From NCBI RefSeq assembly GCF_001274935.1, contig NZ_LILC01000013.1:248001-312000 (forward strand): 64,000 nt of DNA, given 5' to 3'. The notes beneath the pieces are model-generated. The model did not search any database. It saw only the letters and a list, made by a program, of their open reading frames with translations, and was not told the origin of the DNA. The translations under genes were made by a program, and so were the position numbers. The first letter of the stretch is position 1; each line of letters opens with the position of its first letter. Shown here in pieces: positions 7,386 to 16,851 of the stretch. The DNA is from Priestia koreensis (lineage in GTDB: Bacteria > Bacillota > Bacilli > Bacillales > Bacillaceae_H).

Positions 7386-8207
7386 ATGGAATATAAAATG
7401 ATTGTACTAGATCTTGATGATACATTATTACGTGATGATCAAACCGTTTCCCCCCGTACTAAGGAAGCGTTAATGAAAGCACAAGAAGCAGGTGTGAAGG
7501 TTGTTTTAGCTTCTGGCCGTCCGACTTATGGAATGGAATGGGTCGCAGAGGAGTTACAGCTTGAGAAGTATGGAAGCTTTATTCTTTCGTTTAACGGAGC
7601 CAAAATTATTAACTGCCGTACGAAAGAAGAGCTATTCAGCAGCACTCTATCTCCTAAAACAGTGAAACACCTGTACGAATTAAGTCAGCGTGAAAACGTT
7701 GGTATTCATACGTATGTTGGAAATGAAATTTTTACAGAAGTTGAAAATCCTTATAGTGATATTGAAAGCGATCTAACCGGATTACCTGTTAAAATTGTCG
7801 ACCATTTTGCAGAGGCTGTAACAGAGCCTGTTGTAAAAGTTCTAATGCTTGAAGAAGCCGAAAAGCTAGCAAAAGTAGAAGAAACGCTTCAAAAAGAACT
7901 AGAAGGTGAGCTTAGCGTCATGCGCTCTAAACCGTTTTTCCTTGAATTTACGGAAGCAGGCGTTACAAAAGGTACAAGCCTTCACCAGCTCATTACGGAA
8001 CTTGGCATTAAGCAAGAAGAAGTGATTGCAATGGGCGATAGCTATAATGACCTTGCAATGATTGAATTCGCTGGTCTTGGTGTCGCAATGGGCAACGCGC
8101 CGGATGATATTAAAGAAATAGCAAACTATGTAACAGATACAAATATGAATGATGGCGTAGCCAAAGTCGTTGAAGACTTTATTTTAAAAGTGGCTTCTCA
8201 TTCATAA
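7386..8207 (+). CDS. Cof-type HAD phosphatase
   Basis: A protein of about 274 residues of the HAD IIB/Cof family. Motif I is VLDLDDTLL near the N-terminus, motif II VLASGRPTYG, motif III the lysine of VTKGTSL, and motif IV MGDSYNDLAMIEFAGLGVAMGNA. A C2-type cap lies in the middle. Such enzymes dephosphorylate sugar phosphates or flavin-type metabolites; YwpJ, YxeH and YidA are relatives. The start is uncertain. ATG 7377 lies only 2 bases after GGAG, while 7386 (MEYKMIVLD) lies 11 bases after it and fits the family start better. A terminator follows directly. Confidence 0.8.
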   Translation: MEYKMIVLDLDDTLLRDDQTVSPRTKEALMKAQEAGVKVVLASGRPTYGMEWVAEELQLEKYGSFILSFNGAKIINCRTKEELFSSTLSPKTVKHLYELSQRENVGIHTYVGNEIFTEVENPYSDIESDLTGLPVKIVDHFAEAVTEPVVKVLMLEEAEKLAKVEETLQKELEGELSVMRSKPFFLEFTEAGVTKGTSLHQLITELGIKQEEVIAMGDSYNDLAMIEFAGLGVAMGNAPDDIKEIANYVTDTNMNDGVAKVVEDFILKVASHS

Positions 8208-8212
8208 GTAAG

Positions 8213-8244
8213 AAGGTCGATGAATAACTCATCGACCTTTTTTT
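8213..8244. terminator. bidirectional intrinsic terminator
   Basis: AAGGTCGATGA and TCATCGACCTT form a perfect 11-bp stem with a 5-base loop and a T7 tail. It lies between the convergent HAD and alcohol dehydrogenase genes. Confidence 0.85.
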
Positions 8245-9409
8245 ATTCTCCGTAAAACGCGGCTGTATAAATGGCTTGAATGTCCTTTTTTTCAAGCGGC
8301 ATAGGACTACGAGCTAATAATCTCGTTTGCTTTGTCGCATCATTTGTCAGCGGCTCAATCGCTGATTCTGGGATTTGAAACTCACGAAGCGTAGTCGGTA
8401 TTCCAATATCGTAAACAAGCTGCTTTAGAAGCTGCACACATTGACTAGACGCCTCTTCTTCAGATTGAACGACTGCTTCTGGCTCTATGGCTTGTAGCAC
8501 GTCTGCCAATCGTTTCGTCGCCCGACTTCGAATATAGTCCATTACATATGGAAGTAGAACAGCATTCGATTCTCCGTGTGCAAGATGGAATTGTCCACCT
8601 AACGGATATGCGAGCGCATGAACTCCGCCAACACCTGCGTTAAAAAAAGCGAGACCAGCAAGATAGCTTCCGTAGCTCATATCACTTCTTGCTTGACGAT
8701 TGTTTCCATCCTCTACAGCCGTTCGGAGAGAGCGGTTAATGAGTTTAATGGCATGTAGCGCTAGTCCGTCTGTAACGGGATTTCCTTGTGTGGATAAATA
8801 CGCTTCAATCGCATGTGTGAGGGCATCCACTCCCGTTGCGGCTGTGACGCGTGCCGGTACGGACAGCGTCAGCTCAGGATCGACAATCGCGACGTCTGCT
8901 AAAAGATGAGAGTGCGTTACTACATCCTTTGTCGACTCGAGTGATAGCACAGATATATTCGTCACTTCAGATCCTGTCCCTGATGTTGTAGGGATTAAAA
9001 TTTTCGGGACCCCTTTTTGCGTAATTTCTCTCTTTCCTGTGAGATTGAGGTAATCTTCTACTTTTCCCTCATGAACCGATAAAACAGCAGTGAGCTTTGC
9101 TAAGTCTAGCGCGCTTCCTCCACCGATTCCAATAACAAGATCAACCTGTTTCGAGCGCGTAAACGCAACAAGATTTTCGCCAACTTCTAGCGGTGGTTCA
9201 GGGGAAATGGCCGTATACACCTCAACATGATAGTTTGCTTGCAGCAGCGGTTCAATCACTTTGTGTACGAGCCCAATCTCTTCTAAAACAGGATCAGTCA
9301 CCACTAGTATAGACGCTGGTGCCATCTCTTGCACAATTGAAAGCAACCTTTGACTTGATCCCCACCCTGTATGGTTAACAGGCGTAAATGCTAACGTAGC
9401 TGTATTCAT
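8243..9409 (-). CDS. iron-containing alcohol dehydrogenase (group III)
   Basis: A 388-residue Fe-ADH. The nucleotide-binding GGGSALDLAK lies near residue 97, and PTTSGTGSEVT near 140. The iron ligands are in GVDALTHAIEAY (Asp, His) and GGVHALAYPLGGQFHLAHG (two His). The family oxidises or reduces small alcohols, butanol, glycerol or lactaldehyde with NAD(P)H, and the substrate cannot be told. It is a single gene facing a terminator, and its upstream side borders the repeat array. The ATG at 9409 follows a GGAGGAG site. Confidence 0.85.
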   Translation of the reverse strand: MNTATLAFTPVNHTGWGSSQRLLSIVQEMAPASILVVTDPVLEEIGLVHKVIEPLLQANYHVEVYTAISPEPPLEVGENLVAFTRSKQVDLVIGIGGGSALDLAKLTAVLSVHEGKVEDYLNLTGKREITQKGVPKILIPTTSGTGSEVTNISVLSLESTKDVVTHSHLLADVAIVDPELTLSVPARVTAATGVDALTHAIEAYLSTQGNPVTDGLALHAIKLINRSLRTAVEDGNNRQARSDMSYGSYLAGLAFFNAGVGGVHALAYPLGGQFHLAHGESNAVLLPYVMDYIRSRATKRLADVLQAIEPEAVVQSEEEASSQCVQLLKQLVYDIGIPTTLREFQIPESAIEPLTNDATKQTRLLARSPMPLEKKDIQAIYTAAFYGE

Positions 9410-9559
9410 ATGTATGTCTCCTCCTTATCTACATATACACTTCGAAGCGCGACGAGGTGATTCCTCTATTTTTTAGCTGGGCAGCGAGTTTTGTGCGCGC
9501 TTTTCTACAGGTCTGGTGGTGTTCCTGCTATCTAATTTCCCTTATTGCAGGATAGCTAC

Positions 9560-9998
9560 ACTTCTATTGACTGCTTTTCCTGTTTTATTGAACACTTTTC
9601 TCGTTCTATCGATCACTTTCCACTCTTTATCGGCGATTTGCTGTTTCCCTTTATGTGACGCTTACTCCTATCGATCACTTTTTCCATTCTATCGACTAAT
9701 TTCCCCGTTCTATCGATCACTTTTCTTATTCCATCGACTAATTTCCACTCTTTATCGGCGATTTGCTGCTTCCCGTTGTGTGACGCTTACTCCTATCGAT
9801 CACTTTTTCCATTCTATCGACTAATTTCATCGTTCTATCGATCACTTTTCTTATTCTATCGACTAATTTCCACTCTTTATCGGCGATTTGCTGCTTCCCG
9901 TTGTGTGACGCTTACTCCTATCGATCACTTTTTCCATTCTATCGATCAATTTCCCCGTTCTATCGACTAATTCCCACTCTTTATCAGTGATTTACTGC
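9560..9998. repeat. degenerate 21-bp tandem repeat in a 125-bp higher-order array
   Basis: The run holds about twenty copies of a 21-bp unit of the form CTATCGAYYAMTTTYYYHNTT. Four clear units plus a 41-bp divergent pair make a 125-bp higher unit that begins CACTCTTTATCGGCGATTTG at 9621, 9746, 9871 and, degenerate, 9975 (periods 125, 125 and 104). Each unit carries TATCGA or ATCGAT. Because 21 is a multiple of 3, open frames of 7-residue repeats run through on the plus strand, but no ribosome-binding site or start supports a gene. I see no other feature in the 680-bp gap apart from the promoter at 10027. Confidence 0.8.
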
Positions 9999-10026
9999 TT
10001 CTTTCCCCCCACCGCATACCTTCCTT

Positions 10027-10056
10027 TTGGCAAAGCATTTCCGTACGTGCTACAAT
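10027..10056 (+). promoter_or_regulatory. sigma-A promoter
   Basis: TTGGCA (10027-10032) and TACAAT (10051-10056) are 18 bp apart with a TG extension before the -10. It serves the 99-residue gene that follows. Confidence 0.55.
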
Positions 10057-10091
10057 AGGACAATCCTATTTTTAGAAGAGGGATGATGGTT

Positions 10092-10391
10092 ATGGCATTT
10101 GGAATTAAGCGCGCGGAGTTAGTGGCGTGGAAGAAAAAAGTACGCAGCGGAGAGATTGCTTTTCTCACCCATTACTGGATTGACGATCGATTTCCAGGAG
10201 CGCATACGGTGACAAAGGTTGGCTGTGCTGATCTCAATAAGTTAATTGAGTGGGGCAAAAAGTACGATATTCCTGCAAAGTATATTCATCATCAGGAGGG
10301 ATATCCTCATTTTGATCTTCTTGGTGATCGACAGGTGGATATTTTGTCAAAAGAAAATATGCTTCACCAGTTAGAGCGATTTCATCATTAA
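10092..10391 (+). CDS. conserved small protein (YneQ-like)
   Basis: A 99-residue soluble protein starting MAFGIKRAELVAWKK, with IAFLTHYWIDDRFPG and EGYPHFDLLGDRQVDIL as distinctive stretches. I recall a B. subtilis protein of the same length and similar text (YneQ), of unknown function; this link is from memory. The third in-frame ATG (10092) is preferred because AAGAGGG lies 11 bases upstream and the family starts there. It has its own promoter and terminator, so it is monocistronic. Confidence 0.7.
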   Translation: MAFGIKRAELVAWKKKVRSGEIAFLTHYWIDDRFPGAHTVTKVGCADLNKLIEWGKKYDIPAKYIHHQEGYPHFDLLGDRQVDILSKENMLHQLERFHH

Positions 10392-10394
10392 CCA

Positions 10395-10428
10395 AAAGAG
10401 CCGGTTGCAGTGCAAACCGACTCTTTTT
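10395..10428. terminator. intrinsic terminator, probably bidirectional
   Basis: AAAGAGCCGGTTGC and GCAAACCGACTCTTT pair with one mismatch and are followed by a T-run. It lies between convergent genes. Confidence 0.8.
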
Positions 10429-11411
10429 TATTGTGAAACGCCTGTACTTGTTGAAACAGCTACGGGCTTATTGGACAAATAGCTGTGTAGTACCATCCCT
10501 ATAATGACCAGCATCATGCCGAGCCATGAAAGAAGAGACGGGAGCGGAGCTGAGAGAACGAATACTTCTCCAATGAGGGCAAAAAGGACTTCAATGGACT
10601 GCGTAGCTTCAACAGCTGCAAGCTTCTGCATGTTTCCTCTTACCATATCAGTCGCGCGGAAAAATAGAACCGTTGCAATAACGCCAGAGGATACCGCTAC
10701 TAGTAAAGCTTGAACGCTTTGTTGACCAGTAGGTGGACCTTCGACTATCAACCCATATAGAGAAAGTAGTAGCCAAAGAGGAAGACTCGCAAGCGTCATT
10801 CCAAGCACGCGCTGATACGGGTCTAGACGCCCCTCGCAAACCTCCATCATTTTTCGGTTTCCAAGCGGGTAGGCAAAAGACGCGACCAAAACAGGAAGCA
10901 CACCAAGCAAAAGAGCGACACCTGACAACTCTTTTGCTTGCTCCATTTGCATAATCGCGATCCCTAGCAAAATAATGAGCGACATACCAAGCCCTCGAAG
11001 GGAAATTCCCCCCCGTATTTTCACTACTCCGTCGTCCAAAGAACGAAGCTCATAAAAGAGCGGCGCAAGCAGTGCTCCTGAAATGATGGTTACTTGCCAT
11101 GTACCAGCAATAAGCCAACCGGGCGAATAAGCAGCGGCAAAACAAAGCGGTGCATAAAACAATCCAAATCCGACAAAGCTCCATATGATCCAAGAAAGAA
11201 GATTTCTTTTCATCTCAACCAACAGGGCTCCAAAATTCCGTCTAACGAGCACAATGACAAGCAGAAAAGGAATCATGAAGATGTAGCGTAGGGACGCACT
11301 CCAGATCCAACTGCCCCCTGCTAGTTCCATTGATCGATTTAATACAAAGGTAAAAGCAAAAAAGAACGCTGCGCCAACTCCAATAAAGATTGGTTTCATT
11401 GCCGTTTTCAT
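10428..11411 (-). CDS. DMT/EmrE-type multidrug efflux transporter
   Basis: A 327-residue membrane protein with ten predicted helices, in two EamA-like halves (FIGVGAAFFFAFTFVLNR at the start; ALLVAVSSGVIATVLFFRAT in the second half). It matches the family annotated as multidrug-resistance efflux transporter (EmrE, PF13536) within the drug/metabolite superfamily. Its ATG overlaps the stop of the upstream GntR gene by four bases (ATGA), so the two are translationally coupled and the regulator probably controls it. The substrate is unknown. Confidence 0.75.
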   Translation of the reverse strand: MKTAMKPIFIGVGAAFFFAFTFVLNRSMELAGGSWIWSASLRYIFMIPFLLVIVLVRRNFGALLVEMKRNLLSWIIWSFVGFGLFYAPLCFAAAYSPGWLIAGTWQVTIISGALLAPLFYELRSLDDGVVKIRGGISLRGLGMSLIILLGIAIMQMEQAKELSGVALLLGVLPVLVASFAYPLGNRKMMEVCEGRLDPYQRVLGMTLASLPLWLLLSLYGLIVEGPPTGQQSVQALLVAVSSGVIATVLFFRATDMVRGNMQKLAAVEATQSIEVLFALIGEVFVLSAPLPSLLSWLGMMLVIIGMVLHSYLSNKPVAVSTSTGVSQ

Positions 11412-12064
11412 CTCCCTTCTGTCATAAACTTACCCAAGCTAAGCCAGTTGTTTTCGACTAGCTGAACCACTTTTTCATACTCCTCATTTTGGCACGCGCT
11501 TATGATCATCTCATGTTGATATACGGACTGTTTCCCACCTTCTGCTGAAAACTGTGATACTTCTAGTCGCTGCACCTTTGGAATGATTGCTTGAAGTGCA
11601 CGACTAATTTCTGGATTTCCTGCCGCTTCTAAAAACACACCGTGAAATTGCTCATCTACTTCAATTGCACGCATGGCATCTTTCTCTTGAATCGCTTGTT
11701 TGAGCTCCTCATTTTTTCTTTGAAGTTTTTCCACATCACTCGCCTGTAATTTCGGGCATGAGAGCTTGGCTGCGAGTGCATGTAGTGCTGCCACAACGGT
11801 AAAAGCGTGCTCTGCCTCCTTTGTATTTAATGGTGTAACACGGGTATAAGACCCTGGAAAGGATTCGACAAGCCCCTCGTCTTCTAAGCGCTTTAACGCT
11901 TCTCTCACAGGAGTTCGACTCACCGCAAACTGCTCTGCTAGTTCTTGATCGTAAAGTCTTTGTTCTGGAGCGAGTTCAAGGGTAATTATGGCTTTTTTTA
12001 ATGTTTCGTACACTTCATCTCGAAGTGATCGCCGTTGAATTGGTTTCATATGATTAGTTTTCAT
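11408..12064 (-). CDS. GntR-family (FadR-type) transcription regulator
   Basis: A protein of about 218 residues. The N-terminal winged helix contains RSLRDEVYETLKKAIITLEL and SRTPVREALKRLEDEGLV, and a C-terminal FCD/all-helical ligand domain has the metal-binding DEQFHGVFLEAAGN. The ATG at 12064 is tentative: no good ribosome-binding site precedes 12082, 12064 or 12049. An inverted repeat, ATTGGTTT-N19-AAACCAAT, covers the start region and could be its own operator. The gene overlaps the transporter gene by 4 bp, making a regulator-transporter operon. Confidence 0.8.
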   Translation of the reverse strand: MKTNHMKPIQRRSLRDEVYETLKKAIITLELAPEQRLYDQELAEQFAVSRTPVREALKRLEDEGLVESFPGSYTRVTPLNTKEAEHAFTVVAALHALAAKLSCPKLQASDVEKLQRKNEELKQAIQEKDAMRAIEVDEQFHGVFLEAAGNPEISRALQAIIPKVQRLEVSQFSAEGGKQSVYQHEMIISACQNEEYEKVVQLVENNWLSLGKFMTEGR

Positions 12065-12073
12065 AAAACCAAT
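12039..12073. promoter_or_regulatory. inverted repeat over the gntR start
   Basis: ATTGGTTT and AAACCAAT are perfect 8-bp arms around 19 bases, extended by partial symmetry (CAT/ATR). The position, over the start codons, suggests autoregulation or an mRNA hairpin hiding the start. Confidence 0.4.
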
Positions 12074-12100
12074 ATATCGCATATCCCATTTTATAACAAT

Positions 12101-12127
12101 AAAAAAGAGAAGGGTTTCTCCTTCTCC
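12101..12127 (-). terminator. intrinsic terminator of the HAD gene
   Basis: On the minus strand GAGAAGG and CCTTCTC flank a short loop, followed by T6. Confidence 0.7.
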
Positions 12128-12136
12128 GTGATACGT

Positions 12137-12880
12137 TTACAGCGCCCAGTGTTCGATTGCTTTTGCTACTCCGTCTTCTACGTTTGTTGCGGTTACCCAA
12201 TTTGCTTCTTCTTTGACAAGATCTTGGGCATTTCCCATCGCAACCCCCACGCCGGCAGCTTTGATCATGGCAAGATCATTTAAGCTGTCGCCCATCGCCA
12301 TTACATCATCAAGCGTAATGCCAAGCTTTTCGCTAATTGTTTCAAGCGCCTTCGCTTTGTTAATTCCGACTGCGTTGACTTCAATATTTGTAGGACTAGA
12401 ATTACTCACTTCTAGCTCTGGGTTTTGTGTAAGTTCATCTAAAATCACCTTACGGATTTCATCATCCTGTATGTCGAAACCGTATTTTAACCATTCATGA
12501 TCGGTAATGTTTTCTGGAAATTCTCCACGCCATACTTTGTCCGTTGTCACGGCCCAAAAATGCGTATTGTGCGTGTTTGTTAAGTTATGCATCGTTTCAA
12601 TGTGATTGCTAGACAGCGTATTTCGTTCAATGAGTTGATCGTTGCTGTCCCAAATCTCACTGCCGTTTACTGTAATTATGTAAGAAGTAAGTTTCAATGA
12701 TTTCGCGAAATGGCGACACGTTGTAATGGATCTTCCGGTACTAAGAACCACATAAATGCCTTTTTCCTGTGCTTTAGCAATCGCTTTTCGGTTTCCTTCT
12801 GAAATCTCACCTTCGTTATTTAAAAGCGTTCCATCCATATCCAATGCGATCAGTTTAATCTCTTTTTTTGTCGTTTCCAT
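12137..12880 (-). CDS. Cof-type HAD phosphatase
   Basis: A 247-residue HAD IIB protein. Motif I is IALDMDGTLLNNEGEIS, motif II VVLSTGRSITT, motif III the lysine in GINKAKALETI, and motif IV MGDSLNDLAMIKAAGVGVAMGNA. The start at 12880 (METTKKEIK) is chosen because AAAAAGGAG lies 9 bases before it; longer upstream starts lack a site. It is the second Cof-type phosphatase of the window and differs clearly in sequence from the one at 7386. The natural substrate is unknown. Confidence 0.8.
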   Translation of the reverse strand: METTKKEIKLIALDMDGTLLNNEGEISEGNRKAIAKAQEKGIYVVLSTGRSITTCRHFAKSLKLTSYIITVNGSEIWDSNDQLIERNTLSSNHIETMHNLTNTHNTHFWAVTTDKVWRGEFPENITDHEWLKYGFDIQDDEIRKVILDELTQNPELEVSNSSPTNIEVNAVGINKAKALETISEKLGITLDDVMAMGDSLNDLAMIKAAGVGVAMGNAQDLVKEEANWVTATNVEDGVAKAIEHWAL

Positions 12881-13030
12881 CGTTTTGCACTCCTTTTTCT
12901 CCATACTCTCAAAACCTGTACGAGCTGTCATCCACTTTAGACGTTAATTGAACTACATAAAATGCCTGAATAAAGCATCTTTATATCTTTACCCTAACAC
13001 ACCCTTTTCATAATCGTTAAATTTAAGCTC

Positions 13031-13062
13031 AAAAAAGACCTTCAACACTTAAGTTGAAGGCC
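13031..13062 (-). terminator. intrinsic terminator of the vpr-like gene
   Basis: GGCCTTCAAC and GTTGAAGGTC pair on the minus strand, followed by T6. Confidence 0.85.
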
Positions 13063-13072
13063 CTTTCTATCA

Positions 13073-16000
13073 TTATTTAGATGCTCTTGTAATGGAAACA
13101 GTTTTCTTCGTTACGTGGCCTGCAAGATCTTCTACTTCTAATAAGAACGTATTTTTCCCTGGAGTCAACGGAACGTTGATTGTTTCTGTATGTGCGAACG
13201 GACGCATTGCATACGGCTCTTTGAACTCGTGAGCGTATGTTTCACTTCCGTTCACACGGAAACGAATTTCATCATAGTTATCTGATAGTTTCACAGATAG
13301 CTTCGCACTTTTTACGTTTTTCCCAACAGATGTTGGAACTTTCCCTTGAAGCTCTAATTTAGGCGCAGTAGCATCCACAACAATGGAACGTTCAAATTTT
13401 GATACGTTTCCAGATAAATCCTCTGCGGCTACTTTTACAACTTGTACACCGTCTTTAAAGGTCATCGCGTGGCTAAAATCAAATTGCTTTTTCTCAGCAT
13501 TCCATTTTAGCTCTACTTGCTGGCCATTTAGCGTAAATGATTGGATTTTTGACTCATCTTGAATATAACCGCTGAAAATAGCTTGAGACTTGTCTACTAC
13601 ATCAAGCGCACCTGGTGCTGTGATAAAGACAGATGGCTTTCCTGTATCCTTAACAAGACTTACCTCTCTTGAAGCTGCATTTCCTGCATAATCAAGAGCA
13701 AGAACTTCCACTGTTTGTCCAACTTCCGGTTTTGTTTCAAATTTATAAGATGTTGCATTACCAGAAAGCGGAGTTTTCAACACAGATTTTCCGTCTACTA
13801 AAATATCAATAGCGTTTACACCAACACCTGCATCTGCCGCTTTAAATGATAGCTCACCATCATTATATGACGCACTTACTGTCGGCATCTTGGTGTCGAT
13901 CTTCACTGGGAACTTGAATACTTGCGGTGCTTTATTCTCGTAATCTAAGTAAGCTTTTACTTGGTAAACATATTCGCCGTCTTTTGCAACTACGTTGTTT
14001 AATTTCCCATCCCACATCGCTTGCTTAAAGACATATGCTGGGTCTCCTGAACCACCGTCGTAGTAGTTTTTCCGAATATCTGTTTCTGAACGTAACATAC
14101 GAAGTACTTTCCCGCTCTTATCTGTAATAGAGAATTCAAGCTTCTTCGCATTACGTAAAAGTGTTAACTGAGGAATCACCTCATCCTGTGATTCGTCGCC
14201 GTTTGGTGAGAAGGCAATTTTATCTTTCAGATACTCGTCCTCTTTTGCTAAGCTTGCACCAAGAACGTTCTCATCCTTATCGATAAGTGCCTCCATGCCG
14301 TAGAAATAGTTATCATCATAAATACTAGCATCTAAGATCGGAGCCTTATTCCAGTCGCCTTTGAAGCCTACAAATGGAACCGTAAGTGTTGGGTCACCGT
14401 CTGTACCTGCTGTGCTAACAAAACGGACAAATCCATCTACGAAATAGCCGTTCGGGAATACTTGATCAGCCGGCAATGATTTTGTTAAATCTGCTGGATC
14501 GGCAACTTTCGCACCTGTTAAGTCAACTGTGACGTTAACGGTTTGCGACTGACCCGCTTTTAACTTCACTTTTGATGTTGCAGCATTATTCACTTTTACG
14601 GTAGCACCTTGAAGTGGCTGTGCTTCCATTTCATTATGATTAATGCCATCTTTTCCTTTTAGCACGAGGTCTGTTTGTAGACTAGAAGCAACATCATATT
14701 CAACGTCACGTTTGCTAAGGTTTTTCGCTACAAGCGTGAATGATACTTTATCCTTCGTAATTTCTTTTAACGCAACTTTGCCCACTCCACTTGTTTTCTC
14801 TGTTACAACAACTGGAGTAGAAACAGCTGCATGAAGTTGCATTAATCCTGCTCCTTCACGACGTGGTGAATAGAAGTTTGTCCATTTTTGAGCAGCGTTT
14901 GTTGCGCTTTTATCCACAACAGGTGCAGACGTATTCATTAATAAGTTTTTCGCAAGCAATACGCGATCTGCATTATGCTTTGGCTTAAATTCCTTGTCTA
15001 CGCGCTCAAGTACTAGCGCTGCTCCCCCCGCAACGTGTGGTGCTGCCATTGATGTACCGCTCATGACGCCGTATTTGTTATCATTAAATGTGGAATAGAT
15101 TTTTCCACCCGGTGCCGTAATTTCTGGTTTAAAGTCAAGGTTTGGCGTAACGCCCCAAGACGTAAAATCAGACATTTGGCTTGCCGTATTATTAGGAATT
15201 GTAATCATAGAACCGTTAAACGATACTTTTACTGTTTTCCCTTTTTCAAATAATGCTTTTAATGCATTTCCGTCCTTAATACTAACGCTTGCCATTGGTA
15301 ACTTAGGATTATCAAGCGCCATATTTACATAGTCGCCGTGTGCCACCGTACCACGCACGATAACTCCCGCTGCACCAGCTGCTTCCGCCTGTTTTTGAAT
15401 ATTTGAGTAGAAGTAGCTGCCATCACGAGTAACAAACACGATTTTCCCTTTTACGTCTTTTCCTTCGTATTTGTCAGGCTGCCCGTCACCTACATACACG
15501 ACTTCTTTTTCTTCTTGATGGAACACATCAAGCGGATTTGGTGCGGATTGCTTCTGCCAGCCAATTTTAAACGGCTCTTCTCCCTCTGCATTCACTGTTA
15601 AACTATCAAGCTGAATATGCGAGTTTTCTAGAGACGCTACTTGTAGAGATGAAGGCGTTAAACCTGGTGCTCCTACAACTCCAGTGTCTGGATTCGCCGC
15701 GTAAGGAGTTTGATAACCGTGACCGAAGTAAGCAGAGTTTCCAGCAGAAATAGACATGAATACACCGTTATTCACGGCATTTGTAATCGCTTGTTGCTCT
15801 GGATCATCTTCCGCTACGAATGAAGCCGTTGAACCTAAGCTCATGTTTAATACGTCTGCGCCAAGCTTAATCGCATCGTCAATTGCTTTTACGTAAATAT
15901 CTCCGTATGTTGACGGGTTTCCTGGATCATTACTGAACACCTTAAGCGCTAAAAGCTGTGCTTCAGGTGCCACACCTTTAATGCCTCCAGCTTTCTCATC

Positions 16001-16810
16001 GCCGTTTGCACCAACTGTTCCAGATACGTGCATTCCGTGCATGCTAGCATCAGGACCTTCGTCAAGAATGTTATCGTTGTTATCAGCATAGTTATAGCCG
16101 TAAGGAACTTTGTCGGTATAGAACTTCCCTTTAAGCTGATCTTTTTTGATATCTGCATCAATTACGCTTTTCGTCAGTTTTTCCCCTTTTGTCGTCGTCA
16201 AGGTCATGTCGTGGTGAGACGGATCAATTCCCGTATCAATAACACCGACAACCATTCCCTCACCTTTATATCCATAATCGCCCCACGTTTGCTGTGCTTG
16301 CACAAGCTCTTTACTTGTAATCATGTCCGGTTTTTCTGTTGGACGCTTGTACTCATTTACAACGTGAACTTTTGCAACGCCTGCAAGTCCCTCAATCTTT
16401 TTAATGTCGCCGAATTTCACATTTCCACTGAAGCCATTAAAAATCGTGTCAAAGCTACCAAGGTATTGAACGTTTACGCCATTCTTTTTAATATTCGCTT
16501 TAATGCTTTTTTGCTGTGCGGACACTTTTTGTTGAAGGCTTTTTTGCGTCGTTTTGCTTAAATCAGAGTACTTTTTCCCTTCTGCTTTTGCATATGTAAT
16601 GGCTGGTGCTGATGACAGCTCCACAATTACGCGCACTTTATCGTTTTGGCCGTAAGCCTTTCCTTTTACAATCGTTTTCCCATTCGCATCTAATTTTAGA
16701 GAATGTGCCTTTGCTTGATGATCAGCCGCCGGTGCCGCATGAGCCGCCGTAGACATTGCGACAACAGACGCAACGGAAAGTGCAGTAATAGCTGTTTTCT
16801 TTTTATTCAC
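13073..16810 (-). CDS. vpr: large secreted subtilisin-family protease (Vpr-like)
   Basis: A 1245-residue preproprotein: signal peptide (residues 1-25, ending AHAA), I9-type propeptide (about 60-150), and S8 catalytic domain with Asp in VIDTGIDPSHHD (about 192), His in MHGMHVSGTVG (about 258) and Ser in GTSMAAPHVAGG (about 583). A protease-associated insert lies at about 410-520 (VKGKIVFVTRDGSYFY). After about residue 690 come several beta-sandwich/Ig-like domains (DKSGKVLRMLRS, DYAGNAASREVSL, DLSGNVSKFERS). B. subtilis Vpr is about 800 residues, so the C-terminal part is an extension, closer to lactocepin-type layouts. No LPXTG or S-layer anchor is seen. It starts with GTG after AAGGGGG. Confidence 0.9.
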   Translation of the reverse strand: MNKKKTAITALSVASVVAMSTAAHAAPAADHQAKAHSLKLDANGKTIVKGKAYGQNDKVRVIVELSSAPAITYAKAEGKKYSDLSKTTQKSLQQKVSAQQKSIKANIKKNGVNVQYLGSFDTIFNGFSGNVKFGDIKKIEGLAGVAKVHVVNEYKRPTEKPDMITSKELVQAQQTWGDYGYKGEGMVVGVIDTGIDPSHHDMTLTTTKGEKLTKSVIDADIKKDQLKGKFYTDKVPYGYNYADNNDNILDEGPDASMHGMHVSGTVGANGDEKAGGIKGVAPEAQLLALKVFSNDPGNPSTYGDIYVKAIDDAIKLGADVLNMSLGSTASFVAEDDPEQQAITNAVNNGVFMSISAGNSAYFGHGYQTPYAANPDTGVVGAPGLTPSSLQVASLENSHIQLDSLTVNAEGEEPFKIGWQKQSAPNPLDVFHQEEKEVVYVGDGQPDKYEGKDVKGKIVFVTRDGSYFYSNIQKQAEAAGAAGVIVRGTVAHGDYVNMALDNPKLPMASVSIKDGNALKALFEKGKTVKVSFNGSMITIPNNTASQMSDFTSWGVTPNLDFKPEITAPGGKIYSTFNDNKYGVMSGTSMAAPHVAGGAALVLERVDKEFKPKHNADRVLLAKNLLMNTSAPVVDKSATNAAQKWTNFYSPRREGAGLMQLHAAVSTPVVVTEKTSGVGKVALKEITKDKVSFTLVAKNLSKRDVEYDVASSLQTDLVLKGKDGINHNEMEAQPLQGATVKVNNAATSKVKLKAGQSQTVNVTVDLTGAKVADPADLTKSLPADQVFPNGYFVDGFVRFVSTAGTDGDPTLTVPFVGFKGDWNKAPILDASIYDDNYFYGMEALIDKDENVLGASLAKEDEYLKDKIAFSPNGDESQDEVIPQLTLLRNAKKLEFSITDKSGKVLRMLRSETDIRKNYYDGGSGDPAYVFKQAMWDGKLNNVVAKDGEYVYQVKAYLDYENKAPQVFKFPVKIDTKMPTVSASYNDGELSFKAADAGVGVNAIDILVDGKSVLKTPLSGNATSYKFETKPEVGQTVEVLALDYAGNAASREVSLVKDTGKPSVFITAPGALDVVDKSQAIFSGYIQDESKIQSFTLNGQQVELKWNAEKKQFDFSHAMTFKDGVQVVKVAAEDLSGNVSKFERSIVVDATAPKLELQGKVPTSVGKNVKSAKLSVKLSDNYDEIRFRVNGSETYAHEFKEPYAMRPFAHTETINVPLTPGKNTFLLEVEDLAGHVTKKTVSITRASK

Positions 16811-16851
16811 CTAAAATTTCCCCCTTAAATGTATCTAGAAAATATTACTAT

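Noticed and set aside
9516..9970. Two overlapping plus-strand open frames encoding Tyr/Arg/Leu-rich 7-residue repeats
   Set aside because: They are a by-product of the 21-bp repeat array, have no ribosome-binding site, and the 125-bp higher unit shifts the frame between copies.
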